From Marine Group III euryarchaeote CG-Bathy1 (lineage in GTDB: Archaea > Thermoplasmatota > Poseidoniia > MGIII > CG-Epi1): a stretch of 41,315 bases of DNA. Positions 40,831 through 41,315 of this stretch are shown in pieces. Every line of letters begins with the position of its first letter. Within the stretch, counting starts at the first letter, position 1. The notes beneath the pieces were generated by a model. That model was not told the origin of the DNA. It did not search any database and saw only the letters and a program-made list of their open reading frames with translations. The position numbers and the translations under genes are program-made. The stretch is taken from NCBI GenBank assembly GCA_001875425.1, contig MIYU01000022.1, positions 1-41,315 on the forward strand, given 5' to 3'.

Positions 40831-41315
<485 letters not shown>

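Overview
The window looks like a chromosomal segment of a planktonic Thermoplasmatota archaeon, most likely Marine Group II or III (class Poseidoniia); I cannot separate the two by eye. The archaeal assignment rests on a 16S rRNA 5' end of archaeal type and on archaeal information genes: eL15, SRP54, GINS, tRNA-splicing endonuclease, the GEK1-type D-aminoacyl-tRNA deacylase, AlaX, type II GAPDH and archaetidylinositol-phosphate synthase. The DNA is AT-rich and tightly packed, with many operon overlaps and tail-to-tail overlaps. Many genes appear leaderless, with a TATA-like box about 25 bases before the start codon. I saw no CRISPR array, insertion sequence, integrase or prophage.

Layout. 1-3.1 kb: the end of urocanate hydratase, D-aminoacyl-tRNA deacylase, cysteine synthase and a double-ACT sensor. 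3.1-5.8 kb: a secreted nuclease lipoprotein (SNase plus lamin-tail domain) with a small CX5R phosphatase/arsenate-reductase-like protein, divergent from a ceramidase-like membrane hydrolase, then a small membrane protein. 5.9-7.4 kb: superoxide dismutase and an MscS channel. 7.5-12.4 kb: an ABC system with one very large tandem-FtsX permease between two different ATPases. 12.4-17.3 kb: tRNA endonuclease and GINS (minus), GAPDH (plus), then purB, a THUMP protein and ketopantoate reductase (minus).

17.4-30.5 kb: a CARDB-repeat surface protein, a CysJ-like reductase without flavodoxin domain, eL15, a YegS-type lipid kinase, a DUF309 protein, pyrE-purD, a Ca2+/Na+ antiporter, Nnr, and a thioredoxin-like/Ig-repeat surface protein. 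30.5-35.1 kb: rpe, tRNA-Trp, and a minus-strand run AlaX, SRP54, MBF1-like regulator, AK6-like kinase, archaetidylinositol-phosphate synthase. 35.2-41.3 kb: a 1781-residue membrane-anchored surface protein with a cytoplasmic zinc-ribbon tail, a structured spacer, and the start of the 16S rRNA gene.

The genes form no single pathway: nucleotide synthesis (purB, purD, pyrE), translation and targeting, redox defence, and a large investment in the cell surface (three big anchored repeat proteins, a secreted nuclease, an FtsX-type exporter). The most unusual signals are regulatory. Two copies of the inverted repeat ACTAA-N3-TTAGT flank the TATA box next to the 16S gene, several short divergent intergenic regions carry one symmetrical TATA element serving both genes, and perfect palindromes sit between TATA box and start codon at two loci.
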